Origin: Culicoidibacter larvae
Lineage (GTDB): Bacteria; Bacillota_I; Bacilli_A; Culicoidibacterales; Culicoidibacteraceae
Direction of reading: 5' to 3'
NCBI RefSeq assembly: GCF_005771635.1
Contig: NZ_VBWP01000007.1
Coordinates: 1-64,000, forward strand
Length of the DNA stretch: 64,000 bases
Under the pieces are notes generated by a model. It made no database searches and was not told where the DNA came from. It was given only the letters and a program-made list of their open reading frames with translations. A program made the translations under genes and the position numbers. Numbering within the stretch: position 1 is the stretch's first letter; each line of letters opens with the position of its first letter. Below, piece after piece: positions 10,803 through 20,284 of the stretch.

Positions 10803-10959
10803 AATAGTACCATTCCACACTGGAACGAGTGGTAGTGATATTCTCACTACCCCCATGCAAAACTTATGCCTAAGCTGTACATTCGGCGATGGTTACCTTT
10901 GGGAAATCTCTTTGCATGCCTGCTCAATCTCTTACTCTGATACATCGCTACCTCTATTT
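10803..10959 (-). promoter_or_regulatory. Probable lysine riboswitch (L box)
   Basis: The 5' leader of the transporter operon has an L-box-like arrangement on the minus strand. AAATAGAGGTAGCG at the 5' edge pairs through AATAG with CTATT at the 3' edge (P1). Between them are an AGAGTAA segment, GCCGAA, a GGGGGTAGTGAG...CTACC arm and a GTGTGGAATGGTAC close. These follow lysine riboswitch landmarks (AGAGGUNGCG, AGUA, GCCGAA, GGGG, UGGAG.G.UACUAU) in order. L boxes are known before lysine transporters and lysine biosynthesis genes. I could not run a covariance model; the call rests on order and sequence of core motifs. This, with the terminator and promoter around it, accounts for most of the 440-bp gene-free stretch. 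Confidence 0.72.
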
Positions 10960-10981
10960 GTTTATTCAATTGATTATTGTT

Positions 10982-11010
10982 ATTCTAACATGTTCATTTG
11001 TGAAAGTCAA
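10982..11010 (-). promoter_or_regulatory. Promoter of lysine-type ABC transporter operon
   Basis: On the minus strand TTGACT (11005-11010), a 17-base spacer, then TAGAAT (10982-10987). It starts transcription shortly before the aptamer. Confidence 0.75.
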
Positions 11011-11054
11011 CGGAGAACATCCGGAATGGCGCAGCTGTTCCGGAATTCGCAAAG

Positions 11055-11136
11055 AGCCCACACAACTATTTATCGGAACAGCATTTTAAAAATCGGGGGG
11101 CGATTTGTATGTTGCTCGTTAAATAGATGTGTGGGC
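11055..11136 (-). terminator. Long hairpin after surface gene B, probable terminator
   Basis: GCCCACACAACTATTTA and its partner TAAATAGATGTGTGGGC form a 17-bp stem with one mismatch. The loop holds a second small hairpin around a run of six G (AATCG / CGATT). It lies 28 bp after the stop of surface gene B. The T-run after the stem is weak (CTCTTTG), so it may also act as an mRNA-stabilising structure. Confidence 0.55.
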
Positions 11137-11163
11137 ATTGCTTAACTATTGGTGAAGAAGGGC

Positions 11164-14100
11164 TTAGGCCTCTTCTTCACTCTTGCGTTTTCCCACTAAG
11201 AAGATAAACACACCACCAATTGCCAAGCTGCTTGTTCCGATAAGCACGCCATAAAGCAATGAATCGTCGCCGGTAGTCGGCAGTGTTGATGTATCATCCA
11301 CAACGGTTACTACAAATGTGGTTTGCAGTGTTGTTGAAGTTGTTGCTTCTTGTGCCAATAATTCACTGTTTGCAGCAAATGTTTGTGGCATTGTTGTTGG
11401 ACTGTTCGGATCTTCATAAGCAACTGTTGCATTATAATCACCTACTGCCGGATTATCCAGCAATGTGCTAAGTCCCAGTGTAAGCGGTGTTAGTAACGTT
11501 CCATTTTCAGTTTCCCAAGCTTGGGCATTACTGCGAGATAATATTTCATCTTTTAATGTTCCCGCCTGAATATGATTGTTTACTTCGCTTAATTTTATTT
11601 CGAGGTTATTGGCACTGATATTCCATACTCCGGTTGCAACTAAATCTTGCCATTGAGCAACTAGTTGCAGCCCGCCCGCAGGCATAGTAATTGTACCAAA
11701 TACATGGGTATCACCATCATACCAACCTAAGAACTTATGGCCAAACCATGTTGGTGTTACCAAAGCATTAATATCAACAGTGCTATCAGTTGGTTGAATC
11801 AAATCTGCAGGTTGCGAACTGATATCGCCACCATTTACATCAAAAGTAATTGTTTGGTCCAGTGCCGTCCAATGAGCCTCTAATGTTAACCCTCCAGCAG
11901 GTACCGTAGTAATTCCGCTGTATTGCGTATCAGCAACAAACCAGCCATCAAATTGGTATCCAGGTTTTGAAGTAATTGCTTGATCTAAGTCAACAGTGGT
12001 ATCTGTTTTAGCTGTAATTGAAGCTACACCGCTGCCACCCTTACTGTTGAAACTGATAACTTGATCATCAGCAGTCCATTTTGCCTGTAATGCCAAGCCG
12101 CCAACCGGCATTGTAATAGTTCCGCTATGTTGAACATCACCACTATCAAACCATCCAACAAATGAATACCCTGCACGAGTCGGTATTGCTACCGCATCTA
12201 AATCAATACTTGAATCAGTTGGTTGTACAATATTTGCCGGTCTACTTGTCATCAAACCGCCATTTACATCAAAAGTAATTGTTTGATTATCAGCACTAAA
12301 TTGAGCATATAAAGTTTTGTTTGCCGCAGGCATTTTATGGCTATTAAACAACCATTTTGTGCCGCCGGTTGCCGCATCAAACCAACCGGTAAACGTATAT
12401 CCAGATTTAACCGGAATCGTTGTTGGTTCAATGATTAATGCATCATATTCAACCGTAGTCGTTGTCTCTGTTCCTTGGTCATTATATGTCAATACATAAC
12501 TATTTATAGAATACTGAGCATATAAAGTTATATCATTTGCTGGCATTTTATCTACCGCAAAGTCCCACTCGGTACCACCGCTTGTTGCGTCAAACCAACC
12601 AGTAAATGTATATCCGGTTTTGCTTGGTGCAGTTGGCTCAGTTACCAATTGATCATAAGTCACACTCAAAGTTGAAGTTGCACTATCATTATTGAAAGTA
12701 ACCATATAGTTATTAATAGTAAATTGAGCATACAGTTTTACATCGTTTGCCGGCATTTTATTGGTTGAAAAATTCCACTGTGTTCCGCCGCTCGCCGCGT
12801 CGAACCACCCGACAAATGTATAGCCGGTTTTTACCGGTACAGCAGGTAATGTCGCTAAAGTATTATATGTTACTTGCTCATTAGCTGGCGCTGTTCCTTG
12901 CCCGCCATTAGTTGCAATATCATAACTTAACACATATTTATTTGCAGTATATTGCGCATACAAAGTAGTATCCAACGTTCCCACTGTGTATGGGAACGCC
13001 ACCTTACTTCCGCCAGTGCTAGTTGTAAACCAACCATTGAAAGTATAACCTGTAGCTGTTGCCGCAGGTTCCGCTACAATTTGCTCACCAGGATATTTTT
13101 GTACGGTTGCATTCGCACTCGTACCAATACCTGGGTTCAAAGTAATCGTAACCGGGGTAATAATTCCGGCGTAAACTGTATCAAACCCAGTTGCACTTGG
13201 TGCAATTCCTGCAGTTGTCGCCTTACTGTTATCCACTGCTGGTGATGGTGTTGAACCACCACTTGTTACCGGTGAAAAACGTGTAGAATCATTTGTGGTT
13301 GGATTAATAAATACAATATCAACATTTTGATTTTTATCTAATCCTAAGAACTCATATTGACCGTCAACACCATCAATTGTTTTTGTTGTAGTTGTTTCAA
13401 TAACCGTTGTTGTTCCTGCTGCATAGGCAATAACAGTTATACCGTTACGACCAGTTTCAGTGCCATCTTTAACACCATTGCGGTTTAAGTCATTAAACAC
13501 ATTCCCTTTAACAACTCCGGTTTTTAAGCGAATTGCAATTGGTTCACTTGGTTTATATCCAGCTGTTCCTAAAATCTCACGATAGATACGTGCTGAATAA
13601 ATATTAGTGTTTCCGGCATGTAAGTCTGCATCGGTATCAGTTAATGCCAACGGGAAACTCAATGCTTCACTAAAGCCGTCAGCAACTGCATCATTGGTTA
13701 CTATTTTTACCATCCGAATTTCATTTGGATCAGTAATTGCACTCCATGAAACGAAATTAGCTGAATCTTTATCAGTTTCATATGTTGTTGCATATAAAAC
13801 TTGATAATTCAGTGTTCCTGCTGGAACGATTTCTGCTAATAATGAAGCCGTCCAAGAGAATGCCTCTTTTTGCAAGTCAACACTAGCATCAAAATTTGCC
13901 GGCGTACTAGGTGTCAAATCAGTTTTCTCACCATATTTAGGAATTGGAATAAGTGCGGTATAGCCATTAATCGTGCTTCCTGAATTGTTTGCAACCGTTA
14001 ATTGATATTTTGCATCTCCACTTGGATTTAAATCAATAATTGATTGATTAGACGCATAATCATAACTTACCCATGAACCATCATTAAGATTCGCAGCTGT

Positions 14101-16452
14101 AGTAACGGTAAAATCCTTTTGTGCTTGTATATTGATATAAGTATCTTTGCTTAGTGTTCCAACACTTTTTGTAAGATTACCACTGCCATCAACATTAAAT
14201 TTATTAGCATTATTGAAGTATGCCGTGTTTCCGTTACTGGTTACCTTGACATCATTAGTTGGTACAACCATTAATAAGTCTGCTGCATTAACCGCAACTG
14301 TCGGTGCACTATTAGCTACTTTCATTTCATAGGTAATTTCCATATTACTATATGCGCTTCCATTCGGTTTAAACTTTCCAATAGCAATATCATCAACATT
14401 GATTTTCCATGTCTTCAGGCCCTGATTGTCTGTTCCCGCAATCGGAATTAAACTCCCATCAGCTGTCGAATAAGTAATTCCTTCCCAAACTATTTTAATA
14501 CTTGAAGTATCAATTTGGAAATACTTATCTTCACGCAAATAGATATCAAATCCGCGTTTCAACATCATCGTACCGGCAACCTCTGAAGACAATGTAAAAG
14601 AACCATGAACCGGTATTGTATTACCAGCTAAATAAGGTTGTGTACTTAAAGTATTACCACTATAAAACGAAATTGCTCCGCCAGTTGTTATCATTGACAT
14701 TGTTAAAACTTTATTTTGAGCATCACTCGCTGAAAAGTCCCCGACCGCACTTGGCACCACTTCGATTATTGCGTTGTACTTTTTAGTTGCTGGTACATCT
14801 CTAATTACTCCTGAAAAAAGACCTGGACTTAAATCCCAACGTTCATATACGATTGTTGAATTACCGGCACCACGACCAGATCCACTTAAAAACCCCGTTG
14901 ATTCATAGGTAATGTTGACAATATAATCATCTGCATCAACATCGCCATAACTACTCAAATTAAATGTTGCATAACTTGTATTCGTGTTAATCCCGGTAGA
15001 AGTAATCGATGGAATGGTAATAGTTTTTCCCTTTTCAGTATGCACAACTACATTGGTAGCTGGCATGCCATAACCGGTAACTAAACGCACCATCCGTACA
15101 CCAATCGTTGGATCATTAAATGTAAGTCTTATCATCTGATCATCAACGTTTTTAGCAAAATTATTTGCTAATGAGTAAATACCCAACGGTTGTAACTCTT
15201 CATTGGTTAAATCTGGATTAATATAAATATTGCCATTTACACCATCAATTGCTAACTTATTCTCAAATGGTTCAGTAATAATAATGTTTTGCTTATGAAC
15301 ATATCCATTATTCATGACTTTATCAGTTCCAAATGCAATTGCTCCACCAGATACGCCGTTAATAGCATATGTCCCCGGTGTTGCTGTTGCAGAGCTTGCA
15401 AAATTAATTTTCACTTTTTGGCCGTCAATTCTTATTTCTGAAAAAGTTATTGTTAAAATATCTTTTGTTGAACTAGAAGTTGAATCAATTGCATAACTTA
15501 ATTGTGAGCTATTTAATCTGCCATCACTGCTGGTGACGCTTTGTACACCAAGAGCTTTATCGATTTCAAATACCAATACCTGTTTTTTGAGCAACACATT
15601 AGCTGCAAAACTATTTGTATATGATGACCCAGCTGTAGATAAGTAATATTCAGTACTTACTGAATCTCCAGCATCAATATATTGAGTAATGATTCCACTA
15701 GAACCACCAACAGAATAAAACTGCATTTGAATTGTTCCGGTAATTGTATAGTTCTCTAAAACTTCTTCATCAATAATTGTCTCAGTTCCACCAACATTAG
15801 CACTTGTTGTTACTGTCAACATGTCAGTAAATGTTCGACTACCGTCATTTGCGCCAAAAGCTAGATCAAAAGCTGTTTGTATTGATAACGACACATTCGT
15901 TGCACCCGGTGCAACATCCAGCACTAAAGTCCCGCTTTTAACCCCATATTCATATACCATCGGGTCAAGCGTAAATGTCCCATTAGTAATAATTCCTTGT
16001 AATTGTGTTGGCAAAGCATTCGCATCAAATATCCATGTACGATAGTTATTACTCATCACCATACCGGGTATTGAATGAAAGCGCAAGCCATTTTCAATAC
16101 GGATTGTAATCTTGCGATTTGTAGTTGTTCCGCTGCCATCAAAACTTGCTAATACATCCAAAGTTCTTGGTTGATTCGTTGCATCACGAACATCATAACT
16201 AACATCTGTGTTGCCGCTTAAGTCGGTTCCATCAAAGCTCGCTAATCCCACAGAGAATGGTGAAGCAACACCTTGCTGCGCCATTGCTGCAGCTTCGCTG
16301 CTTTCTTCCTCAACACTACTGCCCTCGTTATTCTCAGTAGTTTCTACTGTAGTATTCTCACTTGTTAGGGCAAATACCTGCCAATTATTTTGTGACACCA
16401 ATAAAAGCATCACAGCTAGAATGGCTATACTCCCTTTAATCCATTTTTTCAT
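11164..16452 (-). CDS. Giant LPXTG-anchored InlB-repeat surface protein B
   Basis: Wall-anchored adhesin-like protein of 1762 residues. A signal peptide (about 1-29) and an acidic linker precede a long N-terminal region. An SdrD/Cna-B-like domain (NVFNDLNRNG) lies at about 980-1100, then seven InlB/Listeria-Bacteroides repeats (GYTF.GWF) at about 1100-1605. A separate domain follows at 1605-1715, then LPTTGDD near 1722, a hydrophobic helix and the tail KRKSEEEA, so a sortase would join it to peptidoglycan. The first part is homologous along its length to protein A. The domain before LPTTG resembles the extracellular part of the small membrane proteins at 16609 and 4514. I chose the ATG at 16452 (GGGAGG upstream, good signal peptide) over the open frame to 16527. 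Ligand unknown. Confidence 0.9.
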   Translation of the reverse strand: MKKWIKGSIAILAVMLLLVSQNNWQVFALTSENTTVETTENNEGSSVEEESSEAAAMAQQGVASPFSVGLASFDGTDLSGNTDVSYDVRDATNQPRTLDVLASFDGSGTTTNRKITIRIENGLRFHSIPGMVMSNNYRTWIFDANALPTQLQGIITNGTFTLDPMVYEYGVKSGTLVLDVAPGATNVSLSIQTAFDLAFGANDGSRTFTDMLTVTTSANVGGTETIIDEEVLENYTITGTIQMQFYSVGGSSGIITQYIDAGDSVSTEYYLSTAGSSYTNSFAANVLLKKQVLVFEIDKALGVQSVTSSDGRLNSSQLSYAIDSTSSSTKDILTITFSEIRIDGQKVKINFASSATATPGTYAINGVSGGAIAFGTDKVMNNGYVHKQNIIITEPFENKLAIDGVNGNIYINPDLTNEELQPLGIYSLANNFAKNVDDQMIRLTFNDPTIGVRMVRLVTGYGMPATNVVVHTEKGKTITIPSITSTGINTNTSYATFNLSSYGDVDADDYIVNITYESTGFLSGSGRGAGNSTIVYERWDLSPGLFSGVIRDVPATKKYNAIIEVVPSAVGDFSASDAQNKVLTMSMITTGGAISFYSGNTLSTQPYLAGNTIPVHGSFTLSSEVAGTMMLKRGFDIYLREDKYFQIDTSSIKIVWEGITYSTADGSLIPIAGTDNQGLKTWKINVDDIAIGKFKPNGSAYSNMEITYEMKVANSAPTVAVNAADLLMVVPTNDVKVTSNGNTAYFNNANKFNVDGSGNLTKSVGTLSKDTYINIQAQKDFTVTTAANLNDGSWVSYDYASNQSIIDLNPSGDAKYQLTVANNSGSTINGYTALIPIPKYGEKTDLTPSTPANFDASVDLQKEAFSWTASLLAEIVPAGTLNYQVLYATTYETDKDSANFVSWSAITDPNEIRMVKIVTNDAVADGFSEALSFPLALTDTDADLHAGNTNIYSARIYREILGTAGYKPSEPIAIRLKTGVVKGNVFNDLNRNGVKDGTETGRNGITVIAYAAGTTTVIETTTTKTIDGVDGQYEFLGLDKNQNVDIVFINPTTNDSTRFSPVTSGGSTPSPAVDNSKATTAGIAPSATGFDTVYAGIITPVTITLNPGIGTSANATVQKYPGEQIVAEPAATATGYTFNGWFTTSTGGSKVAFPYTVGTLDTTLYAQYTANKYVLSYDIATNGGQGTAPANEQVTYNTLATLPAVPVKTGYTFVGWFDAASGGTQWNFSTNKMPANDVKLYAQFTINNYMVTFNNDSATSTLSVTYDQLVTEPTAPSKTGYTFTGWFDATSGGTEWDFAVDKMPANDITLYAQYSINSYVLTYNDQGTETTTTVEYDALIIEPTTIPVKSGYTFTGWFDAATGGTKWLFNSHKMPAANKTLYAQFSADNQTITFDVNGGLMTSRPANIVQPTDSSIDLDAVAIPTRAGYSFVGWFDSGDVQHSGTITMPVGGLALQAKWTADDQVISFNSKGGSGVASITAKTDTTVDLDQAITSKPGYQFDGWFVADTQYSGITTVPAGGLTLEAHWTALDQTITFDVNGGDISSQPADLIQPTDSTVDINALVTPTWFGHKFLGWYDGDTHVFGTITMPAGGLQLVAQWQDLVATGVWNISANNLEIKLSEVNNHIQAGTLKDEILSRSNAQAWETENGTLLTPLTLGLSTLLDNPAVGDYNATVAYEDPNSPTTMPQTFAANSELLAQEATTSTTLQTTFVVTVVDDTSTLPTTGDDSLLYGVLIGTSSLAIGGVFIFLVGKRKSEEEA

Positions 16453-16526
16453 GATATTATTGTCCTCCCTTGCGTACAAGCATTGTGCCCATACCACAAT
16501 AATTAATTGAATCTCTATTCCTTTCA

Positions 16527-16556
16527 ATCATATCAAAACAGTACTTCTGAAAGCAA
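16527..16556 (-). promoter_or_regulatory. Promoter of surface gene B
   Basis: On the minus strand TTGCTT (16551-16556), an 18-base spacer, then TATGAT (16527-16532). An inverted repeat CAGTACTT/AAGTACTG (16539-16563) straddles the -35 region and may be an operator. Confidence 0.55.
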
Positions 16557-16570
16557 AGTACTGTCGCGTA

Positions 16571-16590
16571 AGTTCTGTGATTTTTGTGTT
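16571..16590 (-). promoter_or_regulatory. Tandem 10-bp repeats before surface gene B
   Basis: On the minus strand AACACAAAAA is followed directly by TCACAGAACT. The pair ends 14 bp before the -35, exactly the distance seen at surface gene A (4451-4470). Likely recognised by the response regulators of the two modules; this is inferred. Confidence 0.5.
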
Positions 16591-16608
16591 ATAATTACTT
16601 TTTTCACA

Positions 16609-17325
16609 TTATCTTGTCGTTATATGAATGACCTGTCTCACCATTTTACTCGTAACAAAATACTGCACCACCAAAATAATCAAAGGAATAATTAAAATCA
16701 ATAACATGAGCATTTCCAAAAAGAAATACATAAAGTTTGTCCAAAAGCTTGACGATAAACCCTCATTGATGTAAAGCTCCTCAGACCAACCACCTGTATG
16801 ATTGGTCTGAAAATAATTTGCTATCACACTTGGCTCAACAACATGCACCTGAACTTGCGTCTGCAAACCAGCATCCACAGCAAAAAAGAGCGGGTAAACT
16901 CCCAACACCGATTTTACCTGACTGCTATTCACCGAAGTAACCATAACTTGCTGTTGTGTCTGAATATCCCAGGCAACAGCATGAGCAGCAGCAATCCAAT
17001 CTGCCGCCTGCATTCCGGCAACCTGGTCACGACTAATGGTAATATCATTGGCATCAATAGCCATGTTATCAACAATCACCGTATGCTCGCCACTTATCGT
17101 CAGCAAAACTGTTTCCTCAACAACCTTACCATTTGCCTCATAACTGATAGTAATTGGGTAAGTCCCTATACCTACCCCTTGTTCCTTCAGCTTCGCCAAC
17201 TCCGCCTGCTCCGCCGCCTCGCGATTCGGATACGGCGTCGCCACTTTGGCAAAAACACCCTGCGTCATTGCCCAACTCAACAAGACAACCGCAAATGCCA
17301 TCACTAAAAATTTACATCTACGCAT
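16609..17325 (-). CDS. Small membrane-anchored exported protein, module B
   Basis: 238 residues from the ATG at 17325 (GGTGG upstream; the frame is open to 17340). Signal peptide to about residue 26 (GVFA), an Ig-like strand region (TYPITISYEANGK), then a domain with AIDANDITIS, AVAWDIQTQQQ and GVYPLFFAVDAG. One C-terminal TM helix and a short basic tail follow. It is the paralogue of 4514-5242. The second domain looks like the pre-LPTTG domain of surface protein B (ISANNLEIKL, AQAWETENG, VGDYNATVAY). Its start overlaps the end of the kinase gene. No family name recognised. It may present or sense the matching surface-protein domain at the membrane; that is inferred. Confidence 0.8.
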   Translation of the reverse strand: MRRCKFLVMAFAVVLLSWAMTQGVFAKVATPYPNREAAEQAELAKLKEQGVGIGTYPITISYEANGKVVEETVLLTISGEHTVIVDNMAIDANDITISRDQVAGMQAADWIAAAHAVAWDIQTQQQVMVTSVNSSQVKSVLGVYPLFFAVDAGLQTQVQVHVVEPSVIANYFQTNHTGGWSEELYINEGLSSSFWTNFMYFFLEMLMLLILIIPLIILVVQYFVTSKMVRQVIHITTR

Positions 17326-18718
17326 GCTGTTCACCACCATTCAAAGGCAGCTCAATAATCAACTGCACACCTTCATCGAAAGCCTCGAAACGACAAGAAC
17401 CCCGATGCTGCTCAACCATACTCTTAATCGTATACATGCCAACACCGCTGCCAAAAGCATGCTCGTTATTCCCGGCCCGATAAAATAAATCGAAAACCTG
17501 ATCAAACTGAATCTGCGACACATCAGCCTTGTCATTGTATGCGCGAATCCAAACCATACCATCCAACTGATCAATCTCCAACTCAAAACTACCACCAATA
17601 TCAGCATACTGCGAAGCATTTGAAATAACATTATGCATAATCTGCTTAAACTCAATTTCATTAAACTGCATCAACAAAGACTTCGGCGCATCAATAAATG
17701 ACGCAATATCCCGCTTCTGAAACATAGGTTGAAACAGCCGTAAGGTGGCACGGCTGATTTCAACCACATCAATCTCCCTCGACTCTTGCAGTTTACTCAC
17801 TTCATCCATACGTAAAACTGTCAGCACCTCATTGACATCATTCAACACCCGATTATTATTCCGCAGCAAAACATCAAAAGCATCCGCGTCCGACGCCGGA
17901 GCAGATTGTGCCATCTTCTCAGCTTGAATCGAAGAAATATTAAGCGGCGTTTTCAAATCATGTACCAAAGCAGTAACCAACTGCTCCTTGTAGTTGCTGC
18001 GCTCTTGCCGCGCTTGAAGCTCTTGCTCAAGACCAGTATAGCTAACTGTAAACGACTGCAGTTTCCCTTGCAAATCTTCAGTAAACTCAGTTAGTTCTTC
18101 AGAAAGCAAATCATAATCTGAAATTTCCTGACTGCTGGCAACTTCATTCAAGCGATATGATTTCAGTTTGAAAATATTATCGCGCAAGCGTTTAAGCGGA
18201 CTGACCAATTTACGGAACATATAAAACAATAAACCGGTCATAATCGCACATAACAAGACTGCTCCGCCAAAAGTAATTAGCATAGCAACGATAAAAAATT
18301 GTTGAAAATCAGTTTTGTAAATAGCCATCCAGACCTGATAAACCTGATTATCAACTTTTGTTTCGTAAGCCGCTGAATAAGATAAAGCACGTGTATCAAT
18401 TGTTTCCTTCAATACTGAAAAGTCAGTTGTTGGCATCGTATTAAATACCACATTAGTTTCAGTTACCACAACTAACTCCATTGCCGTATCATTAACAATC
18501 GCTTCTAAAGCTTCAGCATCATTATCAGCAAGCGCCTGATTGACACTTGCCACAGTATTCTCAATGTTCGTTTTGGTTAGCTGGTAGTAAAAGGTAGGTA
18601 TATTAAAAATAAAAATTCCTAATAACAAAACAACAGCTGCATAGGCAACCCCAACAATAATGATTGTTCGTTTCCACTGTATCCTCTTGGATGAAGTCTT
18701 ACTATTCAACCCATTCAT
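17318..18718 (-). CDS. Sensor histidine kinase, module B
   Basis: 466-residue membrane kinase, paralogous to the one at 5239. TM1 about 15-38, a short extracellular sensor of about 100 residues (ends YQVWMAIYKTDFQQF, matching the module A kinase), TM2 about 145-170. The H-box is LVHDLKTPLN (His near 254), the N-box VISNASQYA and the G-box GSGVGMYTIKSM (near 420). It overlaps the regulator gene by 17 bp and the small membrane protein gene by 8 bp. The conserved YQVW.(G/A)IYK segment before TM2 in both kinases suggests the two read a similar cue. Confidence 0.92.
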   Translation of the reverse strand: MNGLNSKTSSKRIQWKRTIIIVGVAYAAVVLLLGIFIFNIPTFYYQLTKTNIENTVASVNQALADNDAEALEAIVNDTAMELVVVTETNVVFNTMPTTDFSVLKETIDTRALSYSAAYETKVDNQVYQVWMAIYKTDFQQFFIVAMLITFGGAVLLCAIMTGLLFYMFRKLVSPLKRLRDNIFKLKSYRLNEVASSQEISDYDLLSEELTEFTEDLQGKLQSFTVSYTGLEQELQARQERSNYKEQLVTALVHDLKTPLNISSIQAEKMAQSAPASDADAFDVLLRNNNRVLNDVNEVLTVLRMDEVSKLQESREIDVVEISRATLRLFQPMFQKRDIASFIDAPKSLLMQFNEIEFKQIMHNVISNASQYADIGGSFELEIDQLDGMVWIRAYNDKADVSQIQFDQVFDLFYRAGNNEHAFGSGVGMYTIKSMVEQHRGSCRFEAFDEGVQLIIELPLNGGEQHA

Positions 18719-19373
18719 ATCCTACACCCCGTACTGAATAAATTGATGTCAAATGCAACTTAGCACGAATCTTCTTAACATGTGTATCAACTGAACGTAA
18801 ATCTACAAAGCCATCATAATGACGCCAAACTTCATGTAATATTGCTTCACGCGAGTGAACAATATTACGATTTTGCAAAAAGAAAACCAGCAAATCAAAT
18901 TCTTTCTTAGTTAAATCAACCGCCTCATCATTACGAAAAACTTTTCGCGGCAATATCTCCACCACAATATTTTCCGTAAGACTCATTAGCTTATCGCTGC
19001 CCGCCTGTTGCTGTTCGCGTAATACTCTGGCGATTCTGGTTAAAAGCACCTCAATCGATACCGGTTTTTTGACATAATCATTAACCATCATCTCTAATCC
19101 GCGAATCTCATCATTATCATGATTTGAACCAGTAAGAACGATAACCCGTACTAAAGGATCTAATCTACGCAACAACGAAAAAAACTGCAAGCCATCAATA
19201 GCTCCCATTTTCAAATCAGTAATAACCAGATCAAAAATGTCAGTCTTAAAAATTTCTAATCCCTCTGTTGCATTGCTGGCTTTTACAACCTCATAGCCCT
19301 CATGCGTAAGAATTTCTCCAATAAAATCCTGATACTCGCGCTCATCATCCACAAACAAAATCTTGTATCCCAT
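18702..19373 (-). CDS. OmpR-family response regulator, module B
   Basis: 223 residues. The receiver has FVDDE at 6-10, LVITDLK as phospho-acceptor region and KKPVS. The winged-helix domain ends RSVDTHVKKIRAKL...VRGVGYEW. It is paralogous to 6677-7345, including the DNA-contact segment, which fits with both regulators reading the similar repeats before the two surface genes. The start is the ATG at 19373 preceded by ACGGGGGAA. It is the first gene of the module B regulatory operon. Confidence 0.93.
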   Translation of the reverse strand: MGYKILFVDDEREYQDFIGEILTHEGYEVVKASNATEGLEIFKTDIFDLVITDLKMGAIDGLQFFSLLRRLDPLVRVIVLTGSNHDNDEIRGLEMMVNDYVKKPVSIEVLLTRIARVLREQQQAGSDKLMSLTENIVVEILPRKVFRNDEAVDLTKKEFDLLVFFLQNRNIVHSREAILHEVWRHYDGFVDLRSVDTHVKKIRAKLHLTSIYSVRGVGYEWVE

Positions 19374-19469
19374 ATTTAATTCCCCCGTAACATGTTTTCC
19401 ATTAAAACTTTATCATAGAAACATCACACTTGGCAAATCACGATTGTTTAATTTCATTGGGGAAAATAG

Positions 19470-19499
19470 AAAAAAGCTTGAAACATCAAGCTTTTTTTA
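19470..19499. terminator. Bidirectional-looking terminator
   Basis: AAAGCTTGA and TCAAGCTTT form a 9-bp stem with T-runs on both strands. It lies between the DUF2000 gene and the module B regulator. On the minus strand it would act on nothing inside the module, so it more likely insulates the two loci. Confidence 0.7.
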
Positions 19500-19553
19500 T
19501 CTAATAATATTTCTCTAGACATACTGCTAACAACCAATTTTTATGCTATATTT

Positions 19554-19982
19554 TTAACCCCAAAGTTGAAATCTGCCAGTTATCGCATTAATTGCTTCAC
19601 TGGTTCCACATAGAATTACACCGAGATATTCAAGATCAGATTCTTCAACATTCGAAAGCACTTCAACAAGCTCATCATCATGACCGGTTACAAGCATTTC
19701 TTTAGGGTAATCAGCAATTAATATACTGCCATTTTCTCTGGCAGCATCAATGACTTTTCTAAGCTTATTCTGCCTTACTTTCGTAGTTATAAAAGGATAC
19801 TTTGCAATACCTAAATGTTGCGTACCACTCTTATCAAACAAAGGGTTCTCCCCCATAAATTCTCTATTAATATTAGCCCCGATTGCCAGCGCTAAATGAC
19901 CAATCACATTACAGGCAATACCACTCTCTAGATTTGATGCCAAAACCGCAACAATCTTCTTGTCTTTGTAATTATAACTCAT
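19554..19982 (-). CDS. DUF2000 family protein
   Basis: 142 residues, cytoplasmic, no signal peptide. The sequence (VAVLASNLESGIACNVIGHL at the start; GIAKYPFI and GVILCGTSEAI further in) matches DUF2000, a small family with a peptidyl-tRNA-hydrolase-like fold and no settled function. It stands alone, with GGGAGAAA before the ATG and terminators or tRNA genes on both sides. The family assignment is by recognition of the pattern. Confidence 0.75.
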   Translation of the reverse strand: MSYNYKDKKIVAVLASNLESGIACNVIGHLALAIGANINREFMGENPLFDKSGTQHLGIAKYPFITTKVRQNKLRKVIDAARENGSILIADYPKEMLVTGHDDELVEVLSNVEESDLEYLGVILCGTSEAINAITGRFQLWG

Positions 19983-20189
19983 ATTTTTCTCCCTTATTTA
20001 TTTTTATAATAAAGGAGGAAATCTCTGTGCAAGAACCTCAATTTTCGCCCAAAGCACCCCACCATTTTTATCCCTGGAATAATTGCACATAAATCTCACC
20101 ACCCTGTATTTCGTCATAGATATTGTTATTATTATACCATACTTACAACAAACAAAAAAACATCTCCGAAGAGATGTTTGTTTTTCTAA

Positions 20190-20266
20190 TGGGGCGACCG
20201 ACGGGAATCGAACCCGCGGATGTCGGAACCACAATCCGATGTGTTAACCACTTCACCACGATCGCC
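20190..20266 (-). tRNA. tRNA-His (GTG)
   Basis: Complete cloverleaf with encoded CCA and anticodon GTG in loop TTGTGGT. It has the extra 5' G paired to C73 that is typical of tRNA-His. Cotranscribed with tRNA-Trp just upstream. Confidence 0.95.
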
Positions 20267-20284
20267 ATATTATAAATATTTTAT

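Noticed and set aside
10803-10959. T-box leader
   Set aside because: Considered because of a GGTAC near the terminator, but no UGGNACCGCG T-box sequence or specifier stem; the L-box landmarks fit better.
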